Positions 42,229 through 51,818 of a DNA stretch of 64,000 bases are shown here, in pieces. A program made the position numbers and the translations under genes. Numbering within the stretch: position 1 is the stretch's first letter; each line of letters begins with the position of its first letter. Under the pieces are notes generated by a model. It saw only the letters and a program-made list of their open reading frames with translations, searched no databases and was not told where the DNA came from. The stretch comes from Prevotella sp. (GTDB lineage Bacteria; Bacteroidota; Bacteroidia; Bacteroidales; Bacteroidaceae): NCBI GenBank assembly GCA_017561825.1, contig JAFZBK010000005.1, positions 1-64,000 of the forward strand. Direction: 5' to 3'.

Positions 42229-44772
42229 ATGAAAAGATATTTCTATATCATATTATTCTGTATTTGTGCCGTGAGTGTACAGGCACAGAAGATCAGCAGA
42301 CATTATCAGAACCAGTCGCTTTCGAAGGTGCTCGAGGACTTGAATACCGCCACCAGCGACAAGACGATTTTCTTTATCTACGACGAGTTGGAGGACTTCA
42401 CCGTCACCACCAACTTCCAGAACCTCCCGCTTGAAGATGCTATCCGACAGGTGATCAGTTTCTATCCGATGAAGGTGACCTACGATGGTAACAACATCTT
42501 CGTGGAGTGTACGCAGAAGGAGAGTGCAAAGGTGATAGGTAGAGTAGTGGACGAGAAAGGTCAGCCCCTGGAGTTTGCCAACGTATCGCTGCTCAAGGAC
42601 ACCGTCTTTATCAACGGTAGCGTGAGTAATGAGAATGGCGACTTCGTGATTCCCTGTCAGGCGAAGAACGTTACGGTGAAGGTGACCTGCATCGGATACA
42701 AGACCGTGACGCAGGCGGTTAGCGTAGGTGAGATCGGTACCATAGCCATGCATCCCGAGACCTATACCATCAACGGTGTGGTGGTGAAAGGTCAGATTCC
42801 GCAGTACAAGATGACATCAGGTGGTATGACCGTGGAGGTGCAGCACTCGCTGCTCCATGATATAGGCAATGCCGATGATCTGCTGTCGCTGATCCCCATG
42901 GTGCAGGGCAAAGACGGAAAGTTCGAGGTGCTGGCCAAGGGCGAGCCCGAGATCTACATCAATAATAAGAAGGTGCGCGACATGGGCGATCTGAAGCGAT
43001 TGAAGTCGGCTGACGTGAAGAGCGTGGATGTGATCACTGCCCCTGGCGCGAAGTACAATGCCGAGGTGAATGCTGTGATCTGCATCAAGACGTTAAAGCC
43101 TCAGGGCGACGGATTCAGTCTGATGGCCACCAGTGATAACTGGCGTAACAACAAGTGGAACACCTACGATGATCTGACGCTGAAGTTCCGCACCGGTGGA
43201 CTGGAGGTTTTTGGTAACGTGGCACTCGACAACGGTCACTATAGCAATGATCAGGATGTCGATCAGGAGCTGCATATCAGCAAGGACCTGTTTAATGTTC
43301 ACGCCGCTCTCCCCGTTAGGAGTTCGTGGACGGAGATTCAGTATCAGGCTGGTCTGAGTTACGATTTCAACACAGATCATTCCATAGGTTTGAGTTTCTC
43401 TTCGCAAAAGAACCTCTATAACTGTTTCAAGTCGAACATGAACCAGCGCTATCTGAAAAACGGAGCTTTCGATGGTGATGTCTGTCTTACAACGGATATC
43501 CGCGAACAAGACAAGCCCGTATGGGAAATGAATACCTACTATGTAGGTAAGGTGGGGAAACTGGACATTGACCTTAACGCCACTTTATTGCAACGTGAAT
43601 CAGAGAGTGATAACAATCAGCAAGAGATAAGTGATGAATACGGCAACCGCACCATCACTACCCTGACCAATGAGGATCGTAAGATGATGGCAGGTAAACT
43701 GGTGCTGACCTATCCCGTCTGGAAAGGTGAGTTGAGCGCAGGATCAGAGGCGACGAGCACGAAGAGCAGCGGCGGTAACGTAAACCAGGAGAATATCATA
43801 CCTGAAAGTGACAACGAGATGAAAGAAAAGAACATCGCCGGGTTTGCGGAATACGAATTGCAACTGGGTGAGTGGCACTTGAATGCAGGACTGCGTTATG
43901 AGCACGTGAAGACGGACTACACCTCGTTTGGCATCACGCAGTCGGAGCCCAGTCGCACCTATAACGACTGGTTCCCCAACCTCTCCGCAGCCTGGCAGAA
44001 AGGCAAGTGGGGTGCGCAGTTAAGCTACAGCAAGCGCATTACGCGTCCGCCCTATCAGATGCTGACTTCAATGATCGTTTACGACAGTCGAATCCTTTAC
44101 GAAGGCGGAAATCCGCTGCTACGCCCCTCGGTAAGGCAGAGCATCGACTTCAACCTGACCTATTCGTGGCTGACCTTCGTGACGGGATTTACCCGCGAGA
44201 ACGACTTCTTTACTCACGTTGGTAATGTATATGACGAGGAGAATGATATTGCGATCTTTCAACCTGATAACTTCGACCATCAGGATCGTGTCTATGCCAC
44301 CCTCGTAGCCTCACCGAAACTCGGATGGTGGCAGCCACAAGTAACGCTGCACTACTATCAGCAGATGTTCGATGCAGAGAAATACGGTGCTCCGAAGAAA
44401 CTGAACAAGCCCGAGTTCAGCTTTAACGTGAACAGTTGGTTTGTCATCAATCCCACCACGAAAGCCTTGGTGCGTGTTAACTATACCGGTAGCAACCATT
44501 GGGGATTCATGTATCGCGGCAGTAGTTTTACCACGAGTGCCCGTGTGCAGAAAACTTTCTGGAATGGACGACTGACAGCTGCGCTCTATGCCAACGATAT
44601 CTTCCGCACAGGCAGTACAAAGACAACCTTTTACTACAAGATAGGCAAGACCTCACAGACCGAATACGGCTATACACAGACTGTAGGTCTTACGCTGAGC
44701 TATAACTTCAACGTTACGGGCTCGAAGTATAAAGGTACGGGTGCAGGTAACGAAGAGAAGAACCGATTGTAA
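42229..44772 (+). CDS. STN-domain outer-membrane receptor (TonB-dependent receptor-like)
   Basis: 847 residues. Signal peptide (1-19, SVQAQ), STN/secretin N-domain (about 22-100: QNQSLSKVLEDLNTATSDKT, FQNLPLEDAIRQVISFYPMK), CarboxypepD_reg-like domain (about 105-180: GRVVDEKGQPLEFANVSLL), plug (about 195-290: LLSLIPMVQGKDGKFEVLAK, DVITAPGAKYNAEV) and barrel. The STN domain fits signalling to the sigma/anti-sigma pair upstream. The ligand is unknown and no SusD gene follows. 42085-42228 is an A+T-rich leader without an obvious promoter. Confidence 0.88.
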   Translation: MKRYFYIILFCICAVSVQAQKISRHYQNQSLSKVLEDLNTATSDKTIFFIYDELEDFTVTTNFQNLPLEDAIRQVISFYPMKVTYDGNNIFVECTQKESAKVIGRVVDEKGQPLEFANVSLLKDTVFINGSVSNENGDFVIPCQAKNVTVKVTCIGYKTVTQAVSVGEIGTIAMHPETYTINGVVVKGQIPQYKMTSGGMTVEVQHSLLHDIGNADDLLSLIPMVQGKDGKFEVLAKGEPEIYINNKKVRDMGDLKRLKSADVKSVDVITAPGAKYNAEVNAVICIKTLKPQGDGFSLMATSDNWRNNKWNTYDDLTLKFRTGGLEVFGNVALDNGHYSNDQDVDQELHISKDLFNVHAALPVRSSWTEIQYQAGLSYDFNTDHSIGLSFSSQKNLYNCFKSNMNQRYLKNGAFDGDVCLTTDIREQDKPVWEMNTYYVGKVGKLDIDLNATLLQRESESDNNQQEISDEYGNRTITTLTNEDRKMMAGKLVLTYPVWKGELSAGSEATSTKSSGGNVNQENIIPESDNEMKEKNIAGFAEYELQLGEWHLNAGLRYEHVKTDYTSFGITQSEPSRTYNDWFPNLSAAWQKGKWGAQLSYSKRITRPPYQMLTSMIVYDSRILYEGGNPLLRPSVRQSIDFNLTYSWLTFVTGFTRENDFFTHVGNVYDEENDIAIFQPDNFDHQDRVYATLVASPKLGWWQPQVTLHYYQQMFDAEKYGAPKKLNKPEFSFNVNSWFVINPTTKALVRVNYTGSNHWGFMYRGSSFTTSARVQKTFWNGRLTAALYANDIFRTGSTKTTFYYKIGKTSQTEYGYTQTVGLTLSYNFNVTGSKYKGTGAGNEEKNRL

Positions 44773-44787
44773 AATAACATTAATTAT

Positions 44788-44818
44788 TTGCTGATGATGT
44801 AATAAAGGACTACCTTTG
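44788..44818 (+). promoter_or_regulatory. Promoter of the alpha/beta hydrolase gene
   Basis: -33 TTG (44788-44790), 20-nt spacer, -7 TACCTTTG (44811-44818). The leader is about 38 nt. Confidence 0.75.
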
Positions 44819-44859
44819 CACATCTAAAAGTATAAAAATAAAGAAAAGATTATATAGAT

Positions 44860-46131
44860 ATGAAAAAAAGATTCATTACTAGTTTTCGGGGTATCATGCT
44901 CCCCCTCCTCGCCCTTGTCGCAATGACAGGGCGAGCTCAGGTTAATCCAACCACCGCTCTGATTGGCTCATGGTCGGGTAAGCTCAATGCAGGTATGGTT
45001 TCGCTGACACTGGTGCTCAATCTGGAACAGGCCGACGGCTATGTTGTAGTAACGCTCGACAGTCCTGACCAAGGTGCCAAGGGTATTCCTGCCGTTAAGG
45101 AGTATCTGAGCGATGACTCAATAGCCATCAAGATTGATAACCTCAGGATGACCTATCGCGCCCGACTGAAAGACGGGAAGCTCGACGGTACGTTCACCCA
45201 GATGGGACAGTCGATACCGCTCGTGCTGACAAGGGGAGAGGTGGCCAAGGCGAAGCGGCCGCAGATGCCGCAACCGCCATTTCCTTACGAGACAGAGGAG
45301 GTGACGTTCAGGAATGAGGCTGATGGTGCCACATTGGCAGGCACCATCACCTATCCTGTGGGCTACGACAAGAAAAAGAAGCCGATGGTGGTGTTGCTGG
45401 TGACGGGTAGCGGACAGCAGAACCGCGACGAGGAACTGTTTGAGCATAAGCCGTTCCTGGTCATTGCCGACTATCTGGCGCGTCAGGGTATCGCCACGCT
45501 GCGCTATGATGATCGTGGTACGGGGATGTCAAGGGGTGGTGACGTGACAAATGCCACCTCGCTCGACTTTATGCGCGATGCTGCAGCAGGACTTGACTAC
45601 CTGCGCAGCAGGAAGGCTTTCAAGAAGGTAGGACTGCTCGGTCATAGCGAGGGTGGTCTCATCGCGTTCTTGCTGAGCGCACGTAAGAAGACGGATTTCA
45701 TCGTTTCCCTGGCAGGTCCTGGCGTGAAGGGTGACACCTTGCTCGTTGCACAGAGCAATCGTATCCTGGAACTCTCTGGTCAGCCTGCCGTTATGACCGT
45801 TGAGAATTATCGTCAGCAGAAGGAGGTGCAGGAGATGGCGTGGCTGCAGTGGTTCATCGATTATGATCCGTCGGCTGACATCCGCAATACCCGCTGTCCT
45901 GTGTTCGCTTTGAATGGTGATCATGACTGTCAGGTAATCGCTTCGCAGAACCTCACGGCCATCCGTCAACTGTTGCCCAAATCAAAGAAGAACCTCACCA
46001 AGGTATATCCCGAACTGAACCACCTCTTCCAGCACAGTCCTACCGGTCTTCCCACCGAGTACGGACAGATTGAGGAAACCATCTCGCCCGAGGTGCTGCA
46101 GGATATTGCCAGTTGGATCAACGGACTTTGA
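44860..46131 (+). CDS. Secreted alpha/beta hydrolase
   Basis: 423 residues with a signal peptide (about 1-26, ending MTGRAQ). A small N-terminal beta-domain (about 30-130: ALIGSWSGKLNAGMVSLTLV) precedes an alpha/beta-hydrolase fold (about 145-423): oxyanion region VLLVTGSGQQNRDEELF, nucleophile Ser in GLLGHSEGGLIAFLLS, acid Asp in FALNGDHDCQV and catalytic His in ELNHLFQ. It is similar in layout to periplasmic acyl hydrolases of Bacteroidales. The substrate is unknown. Confidence 0.87.
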   Translation: MKKRFITSFRGIMLPLLALVAMTGRAQVNPTTALIGSWSGKLNAGMVSLTLVLNLEQADGYVVVTLDSPDQGAKGIPAVKEYLSDDSIAIKIDNLRMTYRARLKDGKLDGTFTQMGQSIPLVLTRGEVAKAKRPQMPQPPFPYETEEVTFRNEADGATLAGTITYPVGYDKKKKPMVVLLVTGSGQQNRDEELFEHKPFLVIADYLARQGIATLRYDDRGTGMSRGGDVTNATSLDFMRDAAAGLDYLRSRKAFKKVGLLGHSEGGLIAFLLSARKKTDFIVSLAGPGVKGDTLLVAQSNRILELSGQPAVMTVENYRQQKEVQEMAWLQWFIDYDPSADIRNTRCPVFALNGDHDCQVIASQNLTAIRQLLPKSKKNLTKVYPELNHLFQHSPTGLPTEYGQIEETISPEVLQDIASWINGL

Positions 46132-46142
46132 TTCTTATTGCT

Positions 46143-46835
46143 ATGCAGGTAGTTTACGAAGACAACCATATCATCATCGTTAACAAGGAGAGCGGTGAGA
46201 TTGTGCAAGGTGACAAGACAGGTGATGTACCGCTGTCAGAGTCGGTAAAGGCTTACATCAAGGAGAAATATGCTAAGCCCGGTGCCGTATTTCTGGGTGT
46301 GGTACATCGTTTGGATCGTCCCGTTAGCGGTCTGGTAGTCTTTGCCCGCACCTCCAAAGCCTTGGCACGTCTGAACGATATGTTTCGTAACAATGAGGTG
46401 CATAAAACCTATTGGGCGATTGTTAAAAGACAAGAAACAAAGGGGGAGCGTTTGGAGGTGAACGCTGAGGAATGGACAACATTGGAGCATTGGCTCACTC
46501 GCAATGAGAAACAGAATAAGAGTTATGCTTATGACCATGAGGTTCCCCATTCTAAGAAAGCTGTGTTGAAGTATAGGGTGATAGGTGTTTCCGACCGTTA
46601 TATGCTCTTGGAGGTGAACCTGCTAACGGGGCGTCATCATCAGATACGTTGTCAGCTGGCCAAGATTGGCTGTCCGATCAAGGGTGACCTGAAATATGGC
46701 GCACAGCGAAGCAATTCCGATGGAAGCATTTCTCTCTTGTCTCGTCGTGTGGAGTTCGTCCACCCCGTCAGTAAGATACAGATTACCGTTGAGGCTCCGT
46801 TGCCCAATGACAATCTGTGGCAGTCGTTCCAATAA
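46143..46835 (+). CDS. RluA-family pseudouridine synthase
   Basis: 230 residues from MQVVYEDNHIIIVNKESGEI (the start at 46143 fits the family, with the earlier ATG at 46113 overlapping the hydrolase end). Catalytic Asp in GVVHRLDRPVSGLVVFART, then EVHKTYWAIVKR and LLTGRHHQIRCQLAKIGCPI. It is a minimal catalytic domain without S4, acting on rRNA or tRNA uridines. It follows the hydrolase gene by 11 bp and may be co-transcribed. Confidence 0.93.
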   Translation: MQVVYEDNHIIIVNKESGEIVQGDKTGDVPLSESVKAYIKEKYAKPGAVFLGVVHRLDRPVSGLVVFARTSKALARLNDMFRNNEVHKTYWAIVKRQETKGERLEVNAEEWTTLEHWLTRNEKQNKSYAYDHEVPHSKKAVLKYRVIGVSDRYMLLEVNLLTGRHHQIRCQLAKIGCPIKGDLKYGAQRSNSDGSISLLSRRVEFVHPVSKIQITVEAPLPNDNLWQSFQ

Positions 46836-46913
46836 AAATGCTTTTCTAAAGAACTTTTCACCCAATTATTCTAAAGAAAAACACGCTTTTCTTTTGAATT
46901 GTGCATACTAATC

Positions 46914-46972
46914 CGTAACTTTGGCTTCGCCGAACTTACTTCCGTTAACTTTGACTTCGTCGAACTTACTCA
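46914..46972 (+). repeat. Dispersed promoter-proximal repeat, copies B1 and B2
   Basis: Two tandem units of 29 and 30 bp, each with TAACTTTG (46916-46923 and 46946-46953) and GCCGAACTTACT or GTCGAACTTACT. They match 18642-18669 upstream of the antiporter gene. Confidence 0.8.
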
Positions 46973-47070
46973 CGTTCGGAAAAACCCAAATAAATTTGGA
47001 CCTACGGTCTTATTTTGTAGCATCTTAACAAATGAAATGCAAGCATTTCTTTGTTTTGCTGCCACAAAAT

Positions 47071-47101
47071 TTGTTTTTTCGCTCACTTAATCGTAACTTT
47101 G
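47071..47101 (+). promoter_or_regulatory. Promoter of tamB-tamL
   Basis: -33 TTG (47071-47073), 20-nt spacer, -7 TAACTTTG (47094-47101). The leader is about 18 nt. Confidence 0.75.
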
Positions 47102-47123
47102 CAGTTAGAATCAGAGAAACGTG

Positions 47124-50100
47124 ATGAAGAAAGCGTTGAAATGGACGGCCATAGCCGTTGCCATACCCATTCTGCTGATCGTATTGTTAGCGGTACTGCT
47201 TTATCTGCCCCCAGTACAGAACTGGGCGGTAAGGCAGGTGGCACGCGTAGCCTCAGAGAAGACGGGTATGGAGATCACGGTGGAGCATGTCAACCTGGAG
47301 TTTCCGCTGAATCTCGGCGTGGAAGGTCTGCGTGTGTTGCAGCCTAACGATTCCCTTCCTGAGCAGAAAGACACAGTAGCTGATGTTCGTAAACTGGTTG
47401 TCAACGTGCAACTGTGGCCCTTGTTCAAGAAACAGGTGGAGATCGATGCTTTGGATTTCACCGACCTCACCTTTAACACTACACATTTCGTTCCCGAGGC
47501 CAGGGTGAAAGGTAAGGCGGGCAGTCTGCACCTGGCCAGTCATGGCATCGACCTGAAAGGCTCTCTGTTGCGCGTCAACGAGGCTCAGTTGACGGATGCG
47601 AAGATCGATGTGCAACTGAGTGATACCGTTCCGCCTGATACCACGAAGAGTGAGAACTTCTGGAAGATCACTGTTGACCAGTTGAATATCGAACGCAGTG
47701 ATGTGACGGTCCGCATGCCTGGCGACACCCTGCGGATGGCTGCCCATCTGGGAAAGGTGGCGGCCGAGGAGGGCTTCTTCGATTTATATAAAGGTGAATA
47801 CAAGGTGAAGAAGCTCGACTGGAACGATGGTGCCCTGACCTATGATGACCGTTCGGCACCCAAGGTGAAAGGTCTTGACTACAACCACCTGAACGTAAGT
47901 AACATCCAGTTGGGTGTTGACTCCCTTTCGTACAGTTCCCCCAAACTGAGTCTGAACGTTCGTAACTGTTCTCTGAAGGAGCAGAGCGGACTGGAGGTGA
48001 CGGAACTGCAAGGTGGGTTCGCCATGGACGACAAGAAATTCTATCTGCCCGACCTGAAGCTGCGCACCCCGGAATCTAGTCTGGATGCGCATGTGGTGAT
48101 GGATCAGAACGCCTTTGACGATAAAGCGCCGGGAAAGATTCATCTCTCGGCCGACGGTTCCTTGGGGAAGCAGGACATCATGCGCTTCTTAGGCGGTATG
48201 CCTACCAAGTTCATCCGTCAGTGGCCGAACCAACCGCTGACCATCAAGACGGTGCTTTCGGGTAACATGAACCGTATAGAGTTTACCGGTCTGAACGCCA
48301 AGCTGCCTTCTGCCTTCAATATCAATGCCAGCGGTTATGTGATGAATCCCATGGATCCTGATAAGATGGTGGCTGACCTGAACCTGGAGGGGAAGTCGTA
48401 TAACATCAATTTCCTCACCTCCCTGATGGATCCGAAGACACTCGAGGGAATCCGCATCCCGCAAGGTATCGGCGTGAAAGGAAACTTCAAGGTCGATGGC
48501 AGCAGGTATCGTGCAAACTTCACCGCCACCGAAGGGAAGGGTAGTGTGAAGGGGAAGGCTGATATCGACACGAAGACCATGCGGTATCAGACCACCATGA
48601 CGGTGAACAATCTTCAGATCGGTCATTTCCTCCCTGGATATGAGATGGGTGCCTTTACGGGCGATATCGACCTCAAGGGTTATGGCACCGATTTCCTCTC
48701 ACCCAAGACCAACCTGCAGGCCAAGGCACGCATCAAGAAGTTCCAGTATGGACAGTATAACCTTGATGGCATGAATGCCACGGCAACAGTGAACAACGGA
48801 AGGATGCGGGCGGATATCGATGCGAACAACCCCTTGCTGAAAGGTCAGTTCACCGTGGATGCCCTGACCAGTAAAAAGAATATCAAAGCTACGATAGCCG
48901 CTGATGTGCTGCATGCCGACCTCCATAAGCTGCATCTGACCGAGGAACCCATGACGGTGACGATGTGCGGACATTTCGATGTGGCTACCGACATGAACGA
49001 CTTCTACCAGGTGCAGGGCATGTCTTCTGATATCACCGTGAAGGACAAGACACAGCAATACCGTCCTGACGATATCGTGCTGGATGTGCTGACGCGTCGT
49101 GACACGACACATGCTGTGGTGGATTGCGGTGACTTCCACCTCGACATGGATGCGAGTGGCGGCTACAAACAGTTGATGAAGGTAGGCGACCAACTGATGA
49201 CCGAGGTGAATAAACAGGCGAAGGAGAAGCATATCGACCAGATGGCTTTGCGCCGCAGATTCCCCACGGCACGCATCCGACTGCATACGGGTAATGACAA
49301 CTTCTTTGTACGACTGCTGGAGCGCGAGGGCTATACGTTTGCCAATGCCGATATCGACATGGTGACATCTCCTGAGGAAGGACTGAACGGAAAGATGCGC
49401 ATTCTGTCGCTGATGGCTGATAGTGTGCAGTTGGATACCATACGACTGAACTTTGTATCAGACAGCACGAATATCACCTTCAACGGTCAGGTGCGGAACA
49501 ACAACAAGAATCCGCAGTTCGTGTTCAACACTTTGTTTGACGGTTATCTCTTAGAGAAAGGTGCTGGCGTGAACCTGCGCTATTATGATGAACAGGATCG
49601 GTTGGGTGTGCGCCTCGGTGCTGAGGCTGCCATGGAGGATAACGGCATCCGTCTGCACCTGCTCTCGAAGGATGCGGTCATCGCCTACCGTCCTGCACGT
49701 ATCAATGATGATAACTATGTGTTCCTGGCGGATAACCGAAGGGTGTCTGCCCAGTTGGAAATCCTCGCAGATGACGGTACCGGTTTGAAGGTCTATTCCA
49801 ATGATGAGAACGTAGATGCCCTGCAGGATATCACGCTTTCACTGAACAAGCTGAACCTTGAGGAACTGGTGTCGGTGATTCCTTATATGCCTGACATCAA
49901 GGGATTCCTCAATGGTGACTTCCACTATGTGCAGGATGGTGATCACTTTACTGTTTCTTCTTCGATGGAAGGCAACGGACTGTACTACGAGGGTAATAAG
50001 ATGGGTAACCTGGGTACGGAGTTTGTGTATATGCCCATGGAAGACGGGTCGCACTTCGTGGACGGAACCTTGGCCGTGGAAGGCATGGAGGTGGGAACGA

Positions 50101-51788
50101 TTTCGGGAACTTATCAGCCGAAGGGTAAGGAGAACATGGATCTGGTGGTGAACCTGGCCCGTTTGCCGATATCTCTCGTCAACGGCTTTATTCCTGATCA
50201 ACTGTTCGGCTTCAAGGGTTATGGCGAAGGAGAGCTGACCGTAAAGGGCTCGCTTGATAAGCCCAGGGTGGATGGTGAGGTGTTCCTCGACTCCTGTCAT
50301 CTGGTAAGCGTACCGTATGGCATGGATCTGCGCTTCAGTAACGACCCGGTACGAATCGTAGGCAGTCATCTGCTCCTGGAGAACTTCGAGATGTACGCCC
50401 ATAACGAGAACCCGCTGAACCTGGCAGGAAACATCGATTTCTCTGATCTCAACAGGATGACCATGAACGTCAGGATGCGGGCCGACAACTATGAGATTAT
50501 CAATGCCAAGGAACAGCCGAACAGCGTGGCCTTCGGTAAGGCCTTCGTGAACTTCTTCGGCACACTGAGCGGTCCGCTGGAGAACCTGAGCATGCGCGGA
50601 AAGCTGGATGTGCTGGGTACGACGGATCTGAGTTATGTGCTGCGCGACTCCCCATTGACCACCGATAACCAGTTGGATGAACTGGTGAAGTTCACCGATT
50701 TTACGGATACTACAGAGACCATCGTGACGCGTCCGCCGCTGAACGGCTTCCGTATGGATCTCACCATGGATGTGGCCAAGGGTGCTCATATCATGGCTTA
50801 CCTGAATGCTGACCACTCGAACTACATCGACTTGATGGGTGGTGGTAACCTGCGCATGCAGTATAATACGGCAGATAACCTCCGACTGACGGGTCGTTAT
50901 ACGCTCGACAATGGTGAGATGAAGTACTCACTGCCTATCATCCCGTTGAAGACCTTTACCATCCAGGATGGTAGCTATATCGAGTTCACGGGTGATCCGA
51001 TGAATCCTACCCTGAATATCACGGCCATGGAGACCACCAAGGCCACTGTGTCGAATGCCAATGGCGTGGGACGTGGCGTGAACTTCGAATGTGGCGTGAT
51101 CATCACCAAGACACTGAACGATATGGGACTCGAGTTCACGCTCGATGCACCTGAGGACATGGCGCTGCACAACGAACTGCAGCAGATGAGTGTGGAGCAG
51201 CGGGGTAAGTTGGCGGTTACGATGCTTACCACGGGTATGTACTTGGCTGACGGTAACACGAGCGGCTTCTCGATGAACGGTGCCCTGAGCAGTTTCCTCG
51301 AGAACGAGATCAATAATATTACGGGTAATGCCCTGCGCACGCTCGACCTCTCTATCGGTCTGGATAATGCCACGGATGCTTCGGGGACTATGCACACCGA
51401 CTACTCCTTCCGCTTTGCCAAGCGGTTCTGGAACAACCGTGTGAAGGTATCAGTGGGTGGAAAGGTGTCAACAGGTGCGCAGAACACCTATGGCAACGAG
51501 TCGTTCTTCGACAATGTCACCCTCGAATACCGTTTGGATGACACGGCGAACAAATACGTCAAGTTGTTCTTCGATAACAACAGTTACGACTGGCTCGAAG
51601 GGTACACCCAGGAATACGGAGGTGGTTTCATCTGGCGTCGCACGCTGCAACACTTCAAGGACATCTTCCGCTTCAAGAGTGATGAGCAGCAGATGATACC
51701 GCTGATGGAAACGCAACCTAGGGATACACTGAGGATTGTGGGTACGAAGACCGAGGAAGGAGTAGGGAGTACGGAGGAAGGAGAATAG
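47124..51788 (+). CDS. tamB: Translocation and assembly module protein TamB
   Basis: 1554 residues from ATG 47124 (a GTG directly before it is an alternative). One N-terminal membrane helix (about 8-31, AIAVAIPILLIVLLAVLLYL) anchors a very long AsmA-like beta-groove (LDFTDLTFNTTHFVPEARVK onward) ending in the DUF490/TamB domain (about 1180-1500: GNLRMQYNTADNLRLTGRYT, MNPTLNITAMETTKATVSNA, DLSIGLDNATDASGTMHTDY). It spans the periplasm and is thought to carry lipids or assist barrel assembly. tamL follows 30 bp downstream, forming the Tam pair. Confidence 0.93.
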   Translation: MKKALKWTAIAVAIPILLIVLLAVLLYLPPVQNWAVRQVARVASEKTGMEITVEHVNLEFPLNLGVEGLRVLQPNDSLPEQKDTVADVRKLVVNVQLWPLFKKQVEIDALDFTDLTFNTTHFVPEARVKGKAGSLHLASHGIDLKGSLLRVNEAQLTDAKIDVQLSDTVPPDTTKSENFWKITVDQLNIERSDVTVRMPGDTLRMAAHLGKVAAEEGFFDLYKGEYKVKKLDWNDGALTYDDRSAPKVKGLDYNHLNVSNIQLGVDSLSYSSPKLSLNVRNCSLKEQSGLEVTELQGGFAMDDKKFYLPDLKLRTPESSLDAHVVMDQNAFDDKAPGKIHLSADGSLGKQDIMRFLGGMPTKFIRQWPNQPLTIKTVLSGNMNRIEFTGLNAKLPSAFNINASGYVMNPMDPDKMVADLNLEGKSYNINFLTSLMDPKTLEGIRIPQGIGVKGNFKVDGSRYRANFTATEGKGSVKGKADIDTKTMRYQTTMTVNNLQIGHFLPGYEMGAFTGDIDLKGYGTDFLSPKTNLQAKARIKKFQYGQYNLDGMNATATVNNGRMRADIDANNPLLKGQFTVDALTSKKNIKATIAADVLHADLHKLHLTEEPMTVTMCGHFDVATDMNDFYQVQGMSSDITVKDKTQQYRPDDIVLDVLTRRDTTHAVVDCGDFHLDMDASGGYKQLMKVGDQLMTEVNKQAKEKHIDQMALRRRFPTARIRLHTGNDNFFVRLLEREGYTFANADIDMVTSPEEGLNGKMRILSLMADSVQLDTIRLNFVSDSTNITFNGQVRNNNKNPQFVFNTLFDGYLLEKGAGVNLRYYDEQDRLGVRLGAEAAMEDNGIRLHLLSKDAVIAYRPARINDDNYVFLADNRRVSAQLEILADDGTGLKVYSNDENVDALQDITLSLNKLNLEELVSVIPYMPDIKGFLNGDFHYVQDGDHFTVSSSMEGNGLYYEGNKMGNLGTEFVYMPMEDGSHFVDGTLAVEGMEVGTISGTYQPKGKENMDLVVNLARLPISLVNGFIPDQLFGFKGYGEGELTVKGSLDKPRVDGEVFLDSCHLVSVPYGMDLRFSNDPVRIVGSHLLLENFEMYAHNENPLNLAGNIDFSDLNRMTMNVRMRADNYEIINAKEQPNSVAFGKAFVNFFGTLSGPLENLSMRGKLDVLGTTDLSYVLRDSPLTTDNQLDELVKFTDFTDTTETIVTRPPLNGFRMDLTMDVAKGAHIMAYLNADHSNYIDLMGGGNLRMQYNTADNLRLTGRYTLDNGEMKYSLPIIPLKTFTIQDGSYIEFTGDPMNPTLNITAMETTKATVSNANGVGRGVNFECGVIITKTLNDMGLEFTLDAPEDMALHNELQQMSVEQRGKLAVTMLTTGMYLADGNTSGFSMNGALSSFLENEINNITGNALRTLDLSIGLDNATDASGTMHTDYSFRFAKRFWNNRVKVSVGGKVSTGAQNTYGNESFFDNVTLEYRLDDTANKYVKLFFDNNSYDWLEGYTQEYGGGFIWRRTLQHFKDIFRFKSDEQQMIPLMETQPRDTLRIVGTKTEEGVGSTEEGE

Positions 51789-51818
51789 CTAAAGGCTAAT
51801 GGCCAAAGTATAGAATAG

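Larger units (their letters stand above)
46836..47123 (+). promoter_or_regulatory. Intergenic region with repeated promoter-like units before tamB
   Basis: This 288-bp gap holds two tandem units of CGT(T)AACTTTGgCTTCGcCGAACTTACT (46914-46942 and 46943-46972), a segment CATTTCTTTGTTTTGC (about 47045-47060) that resembles the antiporter upstream region, and the tamB promoter. No ORF is supported. Confidence 0.6.

Noticed and set aside
49839..50816. 325-codon open frame antisense to tamB
   Set aside because: It is a shadow of the tamB reading frame: no promoter or RBS, no recognisable motif, and His/Gln/Val-rich composition typical of antisense frames here.
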